This document shows, one piece after another, positions 1-6,506 of a DNA stretch of 8,458 nucleotides (position 1 is the first letter of the stretch; every line of letters starts with the position of its first letter). The notes under the pieces were generated by a model. That model ran no database searches. It saw only the letters and a program-made list of their open reading frames with translations, and was not told where the DNA came from. This DNA comes from JBFEYJ01 sp041563315 (GTDB taxonomy: Bacteria > Pseudomonadota > Gammaproteobacteria > Thiohalomonadales > Thiohalomonadaceae): positions 1-8,458 of the forward strand of contig JBFFNE010000105.1 of the NCBI GenBank assembly GCA_041563315.1, read 5' to 3'. The translations under genes and the position numbers were made by a program.

Positions 1-1
1 A

Positions 2-625
2 CGCCCAAAAGGCTCCATCGACCCGCAGCTGCGCCAGCTCATTGCGCAGACCGCGGCACAATTGATGACTGAGGGTGGCATCCGAGATTTTGCCATGGCG
101 AAGCGCAAGGCAGCACAGCGGCATGGTGTCGAACACAGCCGCAACCTTCCGGGTAATGATGAGATTGAAAACGCGCTGTTTGAATATCAGCGCCTGTTCC
201 GCAGTGACACCAAGGCAGAACTGCTACGCCAGTTGCGTCAGACAGCACTAAAAGCCATGACCATGCTGGAGTCGTTTGACCCTGTGCTCGTAGGGCCTAT
301 CCTCAATGGTAGCGCCGATGAGAATACCCCTGTCTACCTGCACCTGTTCGCCGACACCGCCGAACAGGTGCTGATCTTCCTGCTGCAGCACCACATCCCG
401 TTTGACCAAGGTGAGCGCACCGTCCATCTGGCTAATGGCCAGACCCCCCACTACCCAAAATTCAGCTTTGTCGCCGGCGACACCGCCATCGAGCTTACGG
501 TCTTTCCGACCGAGGGACCTCGCCAGCCACCATTGAGCCCAGTAGATGGGAAACCGATGAAACGGGCCAGCCGTCGGCAACTCGAAACCTTACTCGACGC
601 GTCTGCTCAGGCGCTTGGCGAGTAA
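2..625 (+). CDS. Conserved hypothetical protein, C-terminal part (5' end outside window)
   Basis: The frame is open from the window edge to a TAA stop, giving 207 visible residues. TTG and ATG codons occur at 62 and 65, but codons before them read as plausible protein continuous with the rest, so the true start probably lies upstream. The first ~90 visible residues look helical and charged, with an AKRKAA stretch at 33-38 and an EYQRLF segment after it. Residues ~97-170 look like an alpha/beta domain beginning near GPILNGSADEN and ending near the strand IELTVFP (163-169). The NGS turn followed by two hydrophobic strands faintly resembles a nucleotidyltransferase fold, but the Asp-x-Asp pair expected there is absent (the strand reads VYLHLF). 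I recall similar proteins as uncharacterised in gammaproteobacteria; this is memory, not a search. There is no signal peptide or membrane segment in the visible part. It converges on the nuclease gene 68 bases away. Function unknown. Confidence 0.8.
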   Translation, partial: RPKGSIDPQLRQLIAQTAAQLMTEGGIRDFAMAKRKAAQRHGVEHSRNLPGNDEIENALFEYQRLFRSDTKAELLRQLRQTALKAMTMLESFDPVLVGPILNGSADENTPVYLHLFADTAEQVLIFLLQHHIPFDQGERTVHLANGQTPHYPKFSFVAGDTAIELTVFPTEGPRQPPLSPVDGKPMKRASRRQLETLLDASAQALGE

Positions 626-693
626 GCTGGTGGCCCTTTAGGAAGTGAAAACCCTTGCTTGCGACCTGGTACCCGCCGAGGAGACGGATTCAG

Positions 694-1509
694 TCACTCA
701 CCTGTCAGGATCTCCATTGCCGCCGGATGGCGAAGGCTCATTCGCCACTTTCCCTTGCTCAAACGCGGCCAGCCACGAACGATCACGCGTCGCCCGACCA
801 GCTCAAGCAAAGTCCAGTCGGTAAAATTCACCAGATCCTTGCGTGCTATACGCAACGCCATTGGCCCCGCCAGCTCCAGCCAAATGCTGTTCCGGCTCTC
901 GACTACTTGCTCGATTACTCCTTCCACCAGCCGATATCCCGGCTTCCCGCGAGGCAAATCAGCGGGGCTGACCGGCCGGTAGCGTGAATGCGCCCAGATG
1001 CCGAGCCTTTGCTCCCGTGCCTGGTGCTCAGCTGCATGATAGCAGGCATGATTCCCGGTGTTGGGGGGTACGGCCAGGCTAGTTGCCAAGCCCTCCTGTA
1101 GCAACAGCACATTAATGCTGCGACCATCGGCAAGATAGGGATGTGCCAGCAGACGGCCGTAACGATCGGTGCGCTCCTTGCCGTAGCGCAAGCGGATCGA
1201 ACTGTCGCCAATCAATTGCTGCAGGCGTTTGCGTGCTGCATGGGAAAAGGGCTCGGATGCGCCACCATCATGGTCGATCTCCGGCGTGTTGATGCCGATA
1301 AACCGCACCTTCCGCCCATCGGTCAGCTGGACCGTGTCTCCGTCATAGATGTAACTCACTGCCACGCTGGCATCCGCACGATCAAGCTCGCAGCGAGCCA
1401 GCGCCTGCGGCGGCAGTGCCAGCATTGCCAACACAAATAGCTGAGCCCATAACGCAAAAGGGGCGCTCCCAAGGAGCGCCCCTTTCTGCCATCGCCGTGT
1501 TCCGGCCAT
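694..1509 (-). CDS. Secreted thermonuclease-family (SNase-like) protein with extra C-terminal domain
   Basis: Predicted 271-residue exported nuclease. Residues 1-38 form a signal peptide: basic start with R5, R6 and K9, hydrophobic stretch ~18-32, likely cleavage after ALA at 36-38. Residues ~48-175 match the staphylococcal nuclease OB fold: YDGDTV (55-60), VRFIGINTPE (68-77), KERTDRYGR (111-119) and LGIWAH (169-174). By alignment from memory, catalytic Arg35, Glu43 and Arg87 of the Staphylococcus enzyme correspond to R69, E77 and R119. Calcium ligand Asp21 corresponds to D56 or D58, while Asp40 is replaced by N74. C40 and C156 could form a disulfide after export. Residues ~192-268 form a further beta-rich region (GYRLVEG to RHPAAMEIL) that may be a second OB-like domain. 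The expected activity is cleavage of DNA or RNA in the periplasm or outside the cell. The gene begins 4 bases after the rpmE stop with no clear Shine-Dalgarno, and a terminator lies inside its first codons. Later starts (GTG at 1434, ATG at 1425) would spoil the signal peptide, so 1509 is preferred. Confidence 0.9.
   Translation of the reverse strand: MAGTRRWQKGALLGSAPFALWAQLFVLAMLALPPQALARCELDRADASVAVSYIYDGDTVQLTDGRKVRFIGINTPEIDHDGGASEPFSHAARKRLQQLIGDSSIRLRYGKERTDRYGRLLAHPYLADGRSINVLLLQEGLATSLAVPPNTGNHACYHAAEHQAREQRLGIWAHSRYRPVSPADLPRGKPGYRLVEGVIEQVVESRNSIWLELAGPMALRIARKDLVNFTDWTLLELVGRRVIVRGWPRLSKGKWRMSLRHPAAMEILTGE
1456..1485 (-). terminator. Strong intrinsic terminator after rpmE, inside the nuclease 5' coding region
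   Basis: A perfect 13-bp stem pairs 1457-1469 with 1473-1485 around a 3-base loop. Reading leftwards on the minus strand, the stem is GC-rich and ends in four T residues, followed by GCGTT. It begins about 28 bases after the rpmE stop codon, a normal position for that gene's terminator, yet it lies within codons ~9-18 of the nuclease. The strength of the stem is seen directly; termination itself is inferred. The T-run is short, so readthrough may be substantial. Confidence 0.8.
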
Positions 1510-1513
1510 GGAA

Positions 1514-1717
1514 TTACTTGCGGCCGTACTTCTGGCGGAACTTGTCTACGCGACCACCGGTATCGACCATCTTCTGCTTACCGGTAAAGAAGGGGTGGCA
1601 GGCAGAGCAGACGTCAAGGTTCAGGTCGTGGCCGACGGTGGACTTGGTCTTGAAGCTATTACCGCAGCTGCAGTTCACGGTAATTTCGTTGTATTCAGGG
1701 TGGATTTCCGGTTTCAT
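1514..1717 (-). CDS. rpmE: 50S ribosomal protein L31, zinc-binding (C+) form
   Basis: A 67-residue protein of the large ribosomal subunit, placed at the subunit interface in bacterial ribosomes. The sequence starts MKPEIHPEY and carries the zinc ligands of the C+ type: C16, C18 (CSC), C37 and C40 (CSAC). The family core GHDLNLDVCSACHPFFTGKQK and the C-terminal GRVDKFRQKYG are present. Length is normal for rpmE. A Shine-Dalgarno GAGG (1729-1732 on the plus strand as CCTC) sits about 11 bases before the ATG. A candidate promoter lies ~85 bases upstream, giving a leader of roughly 75 nucleotides. E. coli L31 is reported to repress its own message through the leader; I see no clear mimic of a ribosomal binding site here. 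No Zur-like operator was recognised, as expected for the zinc-containing paralogue. Followed at once by the thermonuclease gene, an order I also recall from Pseudomonas. Confidence 0.97.
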   Translation of the reverse strand: MKPEIHPEYNEITVNCSCGNSFKTKSTVGHDLNLDVCSACHPFFTGKQKMVDTGGRVDKFRQKYGRK

Positions 1718-1800
1718 TTAGCTTGAACCTCGTAAATGGTTATTGCGCCGCTACATATCTCCACGATACGCACCGCGCCGGGCCCTTCAAAGAGCACGAT

Positions 1801-1829
1801 ATACTACGCGAACCGCCCAACAACAGCAA
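1801..1829 (-). promoter_or_regulatory. Candidate sigma-70 promoter for rpmE
   Basis: On the minus strand a -10 like TAGTAT (1801-1806) follows a -35 like TTGCTG (1824-1829) with a 17-base spacer. The -10 matches consensus at four of six bases, the -35 at three. A GC-rich stretch follows the -10. It overlaps only the gap after the DUF3135 stop, so rpmE would be transcribed separately from that gene. Confidence 0.45.
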
Positions 1830-1833
1830 GCAT

Positions 1834-2190
1834 TTATCGTTGCCTCGGTGGCTCCTTGTGTAGCTGAATCACCGTTGAGTGTTGGCTCTTCGGCTCATGA
1901 TGGCCAACCCCCTGTTCCCCACGAAGTACATCCAGCAGGCCGTTTTCCCCGGCAAGCGACTCCCACATCATACCCGACAGTGAAATGCAGGCAGCCAGCG
2001 GCGAAGTGGAACGCTCCCGCACCCGATCGACTCGCCACTGCAGTCCCTTGAGACGATGGCGCCGATTTTCAGGTGCCTGGGCTATCACTTCATCAAGTAC
2101 CTTGCGTCGCGCTGCCTCGAAGCCTTCTGGGTCGCTGATGGCCAACAGTCGCCATTCATCAAAATCCCTGGGTTGTCTGGAGTGAGCCAT
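1834..2190 (-). CDS. DUF3135-family small protein
   Basis: A 118-residue protein that I recognise as the DUF3135 family, a short uncharacterised family of gammaproteobacteria. Typical features are FDEW near the start, DPEGFEAAR (20-28), an arginine-rich helix with LKGLQW (47-52), and PLAACISLSGMMWES (64-78). The first ~80 residues are predicted helical, and the last ~40 (after about residue 80) are polar and probably disordered. No signal peptide, membrane segment or metal motif is visible, so it is probably cytoplasmic. The start is well supported by a GGAGG Shine-Dalgarno five bases before the ATG. It is divergent from glgP and upstream of rpmE on the same strand, but 116 bases and a candidate promoter separate it from rpmE. 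Function is not known for the family, and the context does not suggest one. Confidence 0.85.
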   Translation of the reverse strand: MAHSRQPRDFDEWRLLAISDPEGFEAARRKVLDEVIAQAPENRRHRLKGLQWRVDRVRERSTSPLAACISLSGMMWESLAGENGLLDVLRGEQGVGHHEPKSQHSTVIQLHKEPPRQR

Positions 2191-2349
2191 GGCATCCTCC
2201 TCTTCGTCAGATACCTATCTTTTGACTATATATCAGTTTGTCCGCCTCTGCCTACGACCTTGCCCATAGGTCCATTTTATAGTTAGACATTGGTAAATCC
2301 GAACGTTCCTCAGCTATGCTTGGAACACGAAAACTGGGGAAACCGGGTC
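2191..2349. promoter_or_regulatory. Divergent intergenic region between DUF3135 gene and glgP
   Basis: This 159-base gap must hold the promoters for both genes. On the minus side GGAGG (2195-2199 as CCTCC) serves the DUF3135 gene, and an AT-rich patch at 2222-2234 may supply a -10. On the plus side TTGGTA (2290-2295) and TATGCT (2315-2320) are a weak -35/-10 pair with a 19-base spacer, longer than ideal. An inverted repeat GTTCC (2305-2309) with GGAAC (2322-2326) spans the putative -10. GGGGA at 2336-2340 is a good ribosome binding site nine bases before the ATG at 2350. No promoter is certain. Confidence 0.4.
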
Positions 2350-4827
2350 ATGACCGAGTATGAAAAGAAATTGCTGAAATACGACTACGAGGGAATGGAT
2401 GCCGCCTCGATCATGCACTCTCTGGCTAACCGCATGATCTACTCCGTGGGTAAGGATAGCCTCACCGCGACTGACCGCGACTGGTTCCATGCCATCGCTT
2501 ACGTGGTACGTGACCGTCTTACCGAGCGCTGGATGGAGACGATGCGCAGCTATTACCGCAACAACACCAAACGTGTCTATTACCTGTCGATGGAGTTTCT
2601 CATTGGCCGCACGCTGCTCAACGGGATGCTCAATCTTGGCATTTATGAAGAATCTCGTTCGGTGCTCGCGGAGCTGGGCCTGGAACTGGAACAGATTGCC
2701 GACCTTGAATATGACGCAGCACTGGGTAACGGGGGCTTGGGACGACTCGCGGCCTGCTTCCTCGACTCTCTAGCAACCTTGAGGCTCCCGGGTTACGGCT
2801 ACGGTATCCGCTATGAATACGGCATGTTTCGCCAGGCAATAGAAAACGGTGTTCAGGTCGAGCACCCTGACAACTGGCTGCGTTATGGCAACCCCTGGGA
2901 GTTCGCCCGCCCAGAAGTGCTGTTTCCGGTAAAATTCTTTGGCCGCGTGGTGGAGTACCGAGATGAACACAACAATTTGCGCTGCCACTGGGTTGATGCC
3001 GATGAGGTGATGGCGATGGCCTACGATACCCCTATCCCTGGCTATGATGTCGACACAGTGAACAATATGCGCCTCTGGTCAGCCAAAGCAACTCGCGATT
3101 TCGACCTGCAATACTTCAATGAAGGCAACTACACCAAAGCGGTAGAGGACAAAACACGCTCGGAAAACCTCTCCAAGGTGCTCTACCCCAATGACATCAC
3201 CGAAATGGGCAAGGAACTGCGGCTCAAGCAGCAGTATTTCTTTGTCAGTGCTTCGTTACAAGACATCCTGTTTCGTTTTCTCAAGCAGTATCAGGATCTG
3301 CAAAAGCTTCCCGATGAGGTCGCTATCCAGCTCAACGACACCCACCCCTCTATCGCCATCGCCGAGCTGATGCGGCTGTTGCTGGATATTCATCACTTCA
3401 GTTGGGAGCAAGCATGGGATATCACCATCCGCACCTTCGCCTATACCAACCATACCCTGTTGCCCGAGGCCCTGGAAAAATGGCCGGTCCGTTTGTTCGA
3501 GCGCATGCTGCCGCGCCACCTGCAGATCATCTATGGCATCAATCAGCACTTTCTCAGTGCGGTCATGCACCGCTACCCCGGTGACACCGAGCGATTACGC
3601 CGCATGTCGCTCATCGACGAGGATGGCGATCGCCAGGTGCGCATGGCTCACCTGGCCATTGTCGGTAGCCACAAGGTCAATGGCGTGGCTGCCCTCCATA
3701 CCGATCTGCTGAAAAACCAACTATTCCGTGATTTCAGCGAGTTCTATCCGGACAAGTTCATTAACCTTACCAACGGCATCACACCAAGACTTTGGCTGCA
3801 CCAGGCCAACCCGGCCCTTACCGAACTTATCGTCGACACTATCGGCAAGGGGTGGCTGACCCATCTTGAGCGGCTGCGCGAATTGGTACCCCTGGCTGAG
3901 GATAAGGATTTCCGCCACCGTTTTCGCGAAGTAAAGAAGCACAACAAGAAGTTACTTAGCGATAAGATCGACCAGTATCTCGGGCTCAGTATCAATCCGG
4001 ACAGCCTGTTCGATGTGCAGGTCAAACGCATTCACGAATACAAGCGCCAGCTACTCAACGTGCTGCACCTGATCACCCGCTACAACCGCCTGCGTCACGG
4101 AACAGACCGCCCCAAGGTCCCTCGTACGGCGATCTTTGCGGGAAAGGCGGCCCCGGGTTACTGGATGGCAAAACAGATCATTCGCCTAATCAACGATATC
4201 GCCGATATCATCAACAACGATCCCAGTACCGGTGATATGCTCAAGGTGGTGTTCATACCCAACTACGACGTCACCACCGCTACTGACATCATTCCCGCGG
4301 CAGATCTGTCGGAACAGATTTCCACCGCCGGCACCGAGGCCTCAGGCACCGGCAACATGAAACTGGCACTCAACGGTGCACTAACCATCGGTACCATGGA
4401 CGGAGCCAATGTGGAGATTCACACTGAAGTGGGGGACGAGAACATTTTCATTTTCGGCCACACGGTCGATGAGCTTGATGCAATGAGGGAGAAAGGTTAT
4501 CGCCCGCGTGACTATTACGAGGGCAACAGTGAACTCAAGCGGGTGATCAACATGATCGACTCCGGCTACTTTTCACCCGATGAGCCGAACCGATATCAGG
4601 CCCTCGTCGAAAACCTGCTGAACAGTGATCCCTATATGCTACTGGCCGATTACGGTGCCTATATCACCGCCCAGGAGCGGGTGGATGCACTGTTTCTCGA
4701 ACCAGAACAGTGGAGTCGCAAGGCCATCCTTAATGTCGCCCAGCTAGGACACTTCTCCTCAGATCGCACCATCCGCGAGTATGCCAGCCAGATCTGGGAC
4801 ATCCATCCGGTAGAACATAGCCGTTAA
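2350..4827 (+). CDS. glgP: Glycogen/maltodextrin phosphorylase
   Basis: An 825-residue enzyme that releases glucose-1-phosphate from alpha-1,4-glucan chains using orthophosphate and pyridoxal phosphate, in the cytoplasm. Family landmarks appear in order: YYLSMEFLIGR (from 77), GNGGLGRLAACFLDS (from 126), GYGIRYEYGMF soon after, NDTHPSIAIAELMR (from 329), KRIHEYKRQLL (from 559), and the phosphorylase signature EASGTGNMKLALNG, in which K671 is the expected pyridoxal phosphate lysine, followed by GTMDGANVEI. Length is normal for bacterial members and nothing is missing. The frame extends upstream to a TTG at 2290, but the 20 added residues look non-coding. The ATG at 2350 has GGGGA nine bases upstream and gives MTEYEKKLL, so I chose it. 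The serine phosphorylation segment of muscle enzymes is not evident. GlgP and MalP cannot be separated by sequence alone; glgP is the conservative name. No glgA, glgB or glgC is nearby, so it appears to be transcribed alone. It converges on rho. Confidence 0.96.
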   Translation: MTEYEKKLLKYDYEGMDAASIMHSLANRMIYSVGKDSLTATDRDWFHAIAYVVRDRLTERWMETMRSYYRNNTKRVYYLSMEFLIGRTLLNGMLNLGIYEESRSVLAELGLELEQIADLEYDAALGNGGLGRLAACFLDSLATLRLPGYGYGIRYEYGMFRQAIENGVQVEHPDNWLRYGNPWEFARPEVLFPVKFFGRVVEYRDEHNNLRCHWVDADEVMAMAYDTPIPGYDVDTVNNMRLWSAKATRDFDLQYFNEGNYTKAVEDKTRSENLSKVLYPNDITEMGKELRLKQQYFFVSASLQDILFRFLKQYQDLQKLPDEVAIQLNDTHPSIAIAELMRLLLDIHHFSWEQAWDITIRTFAYTNHTLLPEALEKWPVRLFERMLPRHLQIIYGINQHFLSAVMHRYPGDTERLRRMSLIDEDGDRQVRMAHLAIVGSHKVNGVAALHTDLLKNQLFRDFSEFYPDKFINLTNGITPRLWLHQANPALTELIVDTIGKGWLTHLERLRELVPLAEDKDFRHRFREVKKHNKKLLSDKIDQYLGLSINPDSLFDVQVKRIHEYKRQLLNVLHLITRYNRLRHGTDRPKVPRTAIFAGKAAPGYWMAKQIIRLINDIADIINNDPSTGDMLKVVFIPNYDVTTATDIIPAADLSEQISTAGTEASGTGNMKLALNGALTIGTMDGANVEIHTEVGDENIFIFGHTVDELDAMREKGYRPRDYYEGNSELKRVINMIDSGYFSPDEPNRYQALVENLLNSDPYMLLADYGAYITAQERVDALFLEPEQWSRKAILNVAQLGHFSSDRTIREYASQIWDIHPVEHSR

Positions 4828-5009
4828 ATTGTGTCGCCATCACGACAGATAAATTGAAAGCGGTTCTTGCGCCACAAGGGCGAAGTCCATCTATGAACTC
4901 GCCAAGGTAGCAGGCGCACGGGGCTTAGATCCAGTTCGTGAAAGCGATACAGAATCCCCTGCAGTAAAGCACGTCTTACGATAAGCCAAAAAAAGGCGCC
5001 ATAGGCGCC
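4824..5009 (-). other. Unexplained open frame without a usable start codon, downstream of rho
   Basis: Between glgP and rho the minus strand has a 61-codon open frame (stop at 4824-4826, overlapping the glgP stop) bounded upstream by a stop at 5010-5012. The translation contains RFHELDLSPVRLLPWRVH followed by a Trp/Arg-rich stretch ending in CRDGDTI. Its codons look coding-like, but no ATG, GTG or TTG stands near the beginning: the first in-frame GTG is about halfway along. It also starts inside the rho terminator. It may be chance or the decayed 3' end of a lost gene. I do not recognise a family. Otherwise I see nothing functional in this gap except the terminator. Confidence 0.2.
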
Positions 5010-5011
5010 TT
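4988..5011 (-). terminator. Intrinsic terminator of rho, possibly bidirectional with glgP
   Basis: An 8-bp perfect stem pairs 4993-5000 (AAGGCGCC) with 5004-5011 around an ATA loop. Read on the minus strand it is followed by seven T residues (4988-4994 as A), a textbook terminator about 20 bases after the rho stop. On the plus strand it is followed by TTATTTCT, so it may also stop glgP transcripts, for which no better hairpin is seen in 4828-4987. Confidence 0.9.
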
Positions 5012-5031
5012 ATTTCTAAACCAAGACGCCC

Positions 5032-6288
5032 TTAGCGCTTCATCGAATCGAAGAACTCAGCGTTGGTCTTGGTCGCCTTGATCCGATCCTGGAGAAACTC
5101 CATCGCGGCCAGCTCGTCCATTTCATGAACCAGCTTGCGCAAGATCCACATTTTCTGCAGCTCTTCGGGATTAGTGAGCAGCTCTTCGCGTCGAGTGCCG
5201 GAACGGTTGATATTGATCGACGGGTAAATGCGCTTCTCGGCGATGCGGCGGTCCAGGTGAATCTCCATGTTACCGGTACCCTTGAACTCCTCGTAGATCA
5301 CATCATCCATGCGCGAACCGGTATCAATCAACGCCGTAGCAATGATGGTCAGCGAACCGCCCTCCTCGATGTTGCGTGCGGCGCCAAAGAAGCGTTTGGG
5401 GCGATGCAGGGCGTTGGCATCAACACCACCGGTCAACACCTTACCAGAGGAGGGAATGACGGTGTTGTAGGCACGGGCCAGGCGGGTGATGGAGTCGAGC
5501 AGGATCACCACATCGTGCTTGTGCTCGACCAGACGCTTGGCCTTCTCGATGACCATCTCAGCAACCTGCACATGGCGGCTGGCTGGTTCGTCGAACGTAG
5601 AGGAGACCACCTCACCACGCACCGACCGCGCCATCTCGGTGACCTCTTCAGGCCGCTCGTCAATTAGCAGCACGATAAGGTAGCACTCGGGATGCTTGCT
5701 GGTAATGGACTGGGCAATGTTCTGTAGCATCATCGTCTTACCAGTCTTCGGCGGGGCCACGATAAGCCCGCGTTGCCCCTTGCCGATCGGCGCCATCAAG
5801 TCGATGATGCGCGCAGTAACATCCTCGGTGCTGCCGTTACCCATCTCCAGCACAAAGCGGTCATTAGCGTGCAGAGGGGTAAGGTTTTCGAACAGGACCT
5901 TGTGCTTGGCGTTTTCCGGCGGCTCGTAGTTAATTTCGTCAACCTTGAGCAGGGCAAAGTAGCGCTCGCCCTCCTTGGGTGGACGAATCTTGCCGGAGAC
6001 GGTATCGCCAGTGCGCAGATTGAAGCGCCTAATCTGACTGGGCGAGACATAGATATCATCTGGGCCAGCCAGATAAGAGCTGTCGGCCGAGCGCAGGAAG
6101 CCAAAACCATCCTGCAGTATCTCTAACACACCATCGCCATAGATATCTTCGCCACTTTTAGCGTGCGACTTGAGTATGGCGAAGATGACAGCTTCTTTGC
6201 GCGAACGGGCAATGTTATCGATGCCCATCTCTGCCGCGAGTGCCAAGAGTTCAGCTGCTGGTTTTCTTTTTAATTCCGTTAGGTTCAT
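5032..6288 (-). CDS. rho: Transcription termination factor Rho
   Basis: A 418-residue hexameric RNA-dependent ATPase that loads on C-rich RNA and terminates transcription. Order of domains: N-terminal helical part (MNLTELKRKPAAELL), cold-shock-like primary RNA-binding fold with DGFGFLRSADSSYL (60-73) and DDIYVSPSQIRRF, then the RecA-like ATPase. The P-loop APPKTGKT includes K184, which aligns with E. coli K184; DERPEEV, VVILLDSITRLARAYN (Walker B), the Q-loop GKVLTGGVDANAL and the EEFKGTGNMEIHL segment all follow. Length is within one residue of E. coli Rho. The frame also opens 21 codons further upstream at 6351, but homology starts at the ATG ending at 6288, so that extension is rejected. 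The Shine-Dalgarno before this ATG is poor. It lies downstream of trxA on the same strand, as in E. coli, with a 218-base gap carrying its own candidate promoter and a C-rich leader. It converges on glgP. Confidence 0.98.
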   Translation of the reverse strand: MNLTELKRKPAAELLALAAEMGIDNIARSRKEAVIFAILKSHAKSGEDIYGDGVLEILQDGFGFLRSADSSYLAGPDDIYVSPSQIRRFNLRTGDTVSGKIRPPKEGERYFALLKVDEINYEPPENAKHKVLFENLTPLHANDRFVLEMGNGSTEDVTARIIDLMAPIGKGQRGLIVAPPKTGKTMMLQNIAQSITSKHPECYLIVLLIDERPEEVTEMARSVRGEVVSSTFDEPASRHVQVAEMVIEKAKRLVEHKHDVVILLDSITRLARAYNTVIPSSGKVLTGGVDANALHRPKRFFGAARNIEEGGSLTIIATALIDTGSRMDDVIYEEFKGTGNMEIHLDRRIAEKRIYPSININRSGTRREELLTNPEELQKMWILRKLVHEMDELAAMEFLQDRIKATKTNAEFFDSMKR

Positions 6289-6350
6289 TGAGTTTGTGCC
6301 GTTATACAGAGAGTGCTGCATGAGTGAGTGTAAGGTATGAAGGTAATCCA
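6289..6350 (-). promoter_or_regulatory. C-rich, G-poor rho leader segment (candidate rut site)
   Basis: In the 62 nucleotides just before the rho ATG, the transcript strand has 20 C and 7 G by my count, with repeated YC dinucleotides such as ACUCACUCAUG, and little apparent structure. Rho loads on RNA of this kind. In E. coli, rho is autoregulated by Rho-dependent termination in its leader. The composition is seen; the loading site and the feedback are inferred. Confidence 0.45.
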
Positions 6351-6447
6351 AGACTTACCCGGCCGAACAAGATCGCGGTAATCTTCTGGCCTGAAGTTCG
6401 GGGGTATGAACGAAGTGGGTTTCTACTGCTACTTGGAATTTCGTCGA

Positions 6448-6476
6448 AGTCTAGCACTCAATTAGAGTGTCGTCCA
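6448..6476 (-). promoter_or_regulatory. Candidate extended -10 promoter for rho
   Basis: On the minus strand TGC precedes TAGACT (6448-6453), an extended -10, with TGGACG (6471-6476) as a -35 at a 17-base spacer. Each hexamer matches consensus at four of six bases. The -35 falls in one arm of the hairpin after trxA. The start would lie near 6441, giving a leader of ~150 nucleotides. This would allow rho transcription independent of trxA. Confidence 0.4.
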
Positions 6477-6496
6477 GCCCGAAAACGGGCTGGACG
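6455..6496 (-). terminator. Long hairpin after trxA without U-tract, plus a small adjacent hairpin
   Basis: An 11-bp perfect stem pairs 6471-6481 with 6486-6496 around a four-base loop, starting 10 bases past the trxA stop. The minus strand is not followed by a T-run but by a second small hairpin, CACTC (6455-6459) with GAGTG (6465-6469). It is therefore not a standard intrinsic terminator. It may protect the trxA message 3' end or weaken transcription into rho. Confidence 0.4.
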
Positions 6497-6506
6497 GATT
6501 AATTGG

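Noticed and set aside
1718..1833. Zur operator or riboswitch upstream of rpmE
   Set aside because: No Zur-like palindrome and no conserved riboswitch core was seen; the zinc-type L31 is not expected to be Zur-repressed.
2290..2349. TTG-initiated extension of glgP by 20 residues
   Set aside because: The extension has no ribosome binding site, overlaps candidate promoter elements and does not resemble phosphorylase N-termini; the ATG at 2350 has GGGGA upstream.
4828..4987. Separate glgP terminator
   Set aside because: Only a five-bp stem (4832-4836 with 4843-4847) without a T-run is present; the shared hairpin at 4988-5011 is better.
5125..5667. Long plus-strand open frame of 180 codons opposite rho
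   Set aside because: It is antisense to highly conserved rho codons and shows no family features or ribosome binding site; it is a shadow of the real gene.
6289..6351. ATG at 6351 as the rho start, adding 21 residues
   Set aside because: Homology begins exactly at MNLTELK, and the added part coincides with the C-rich leader.
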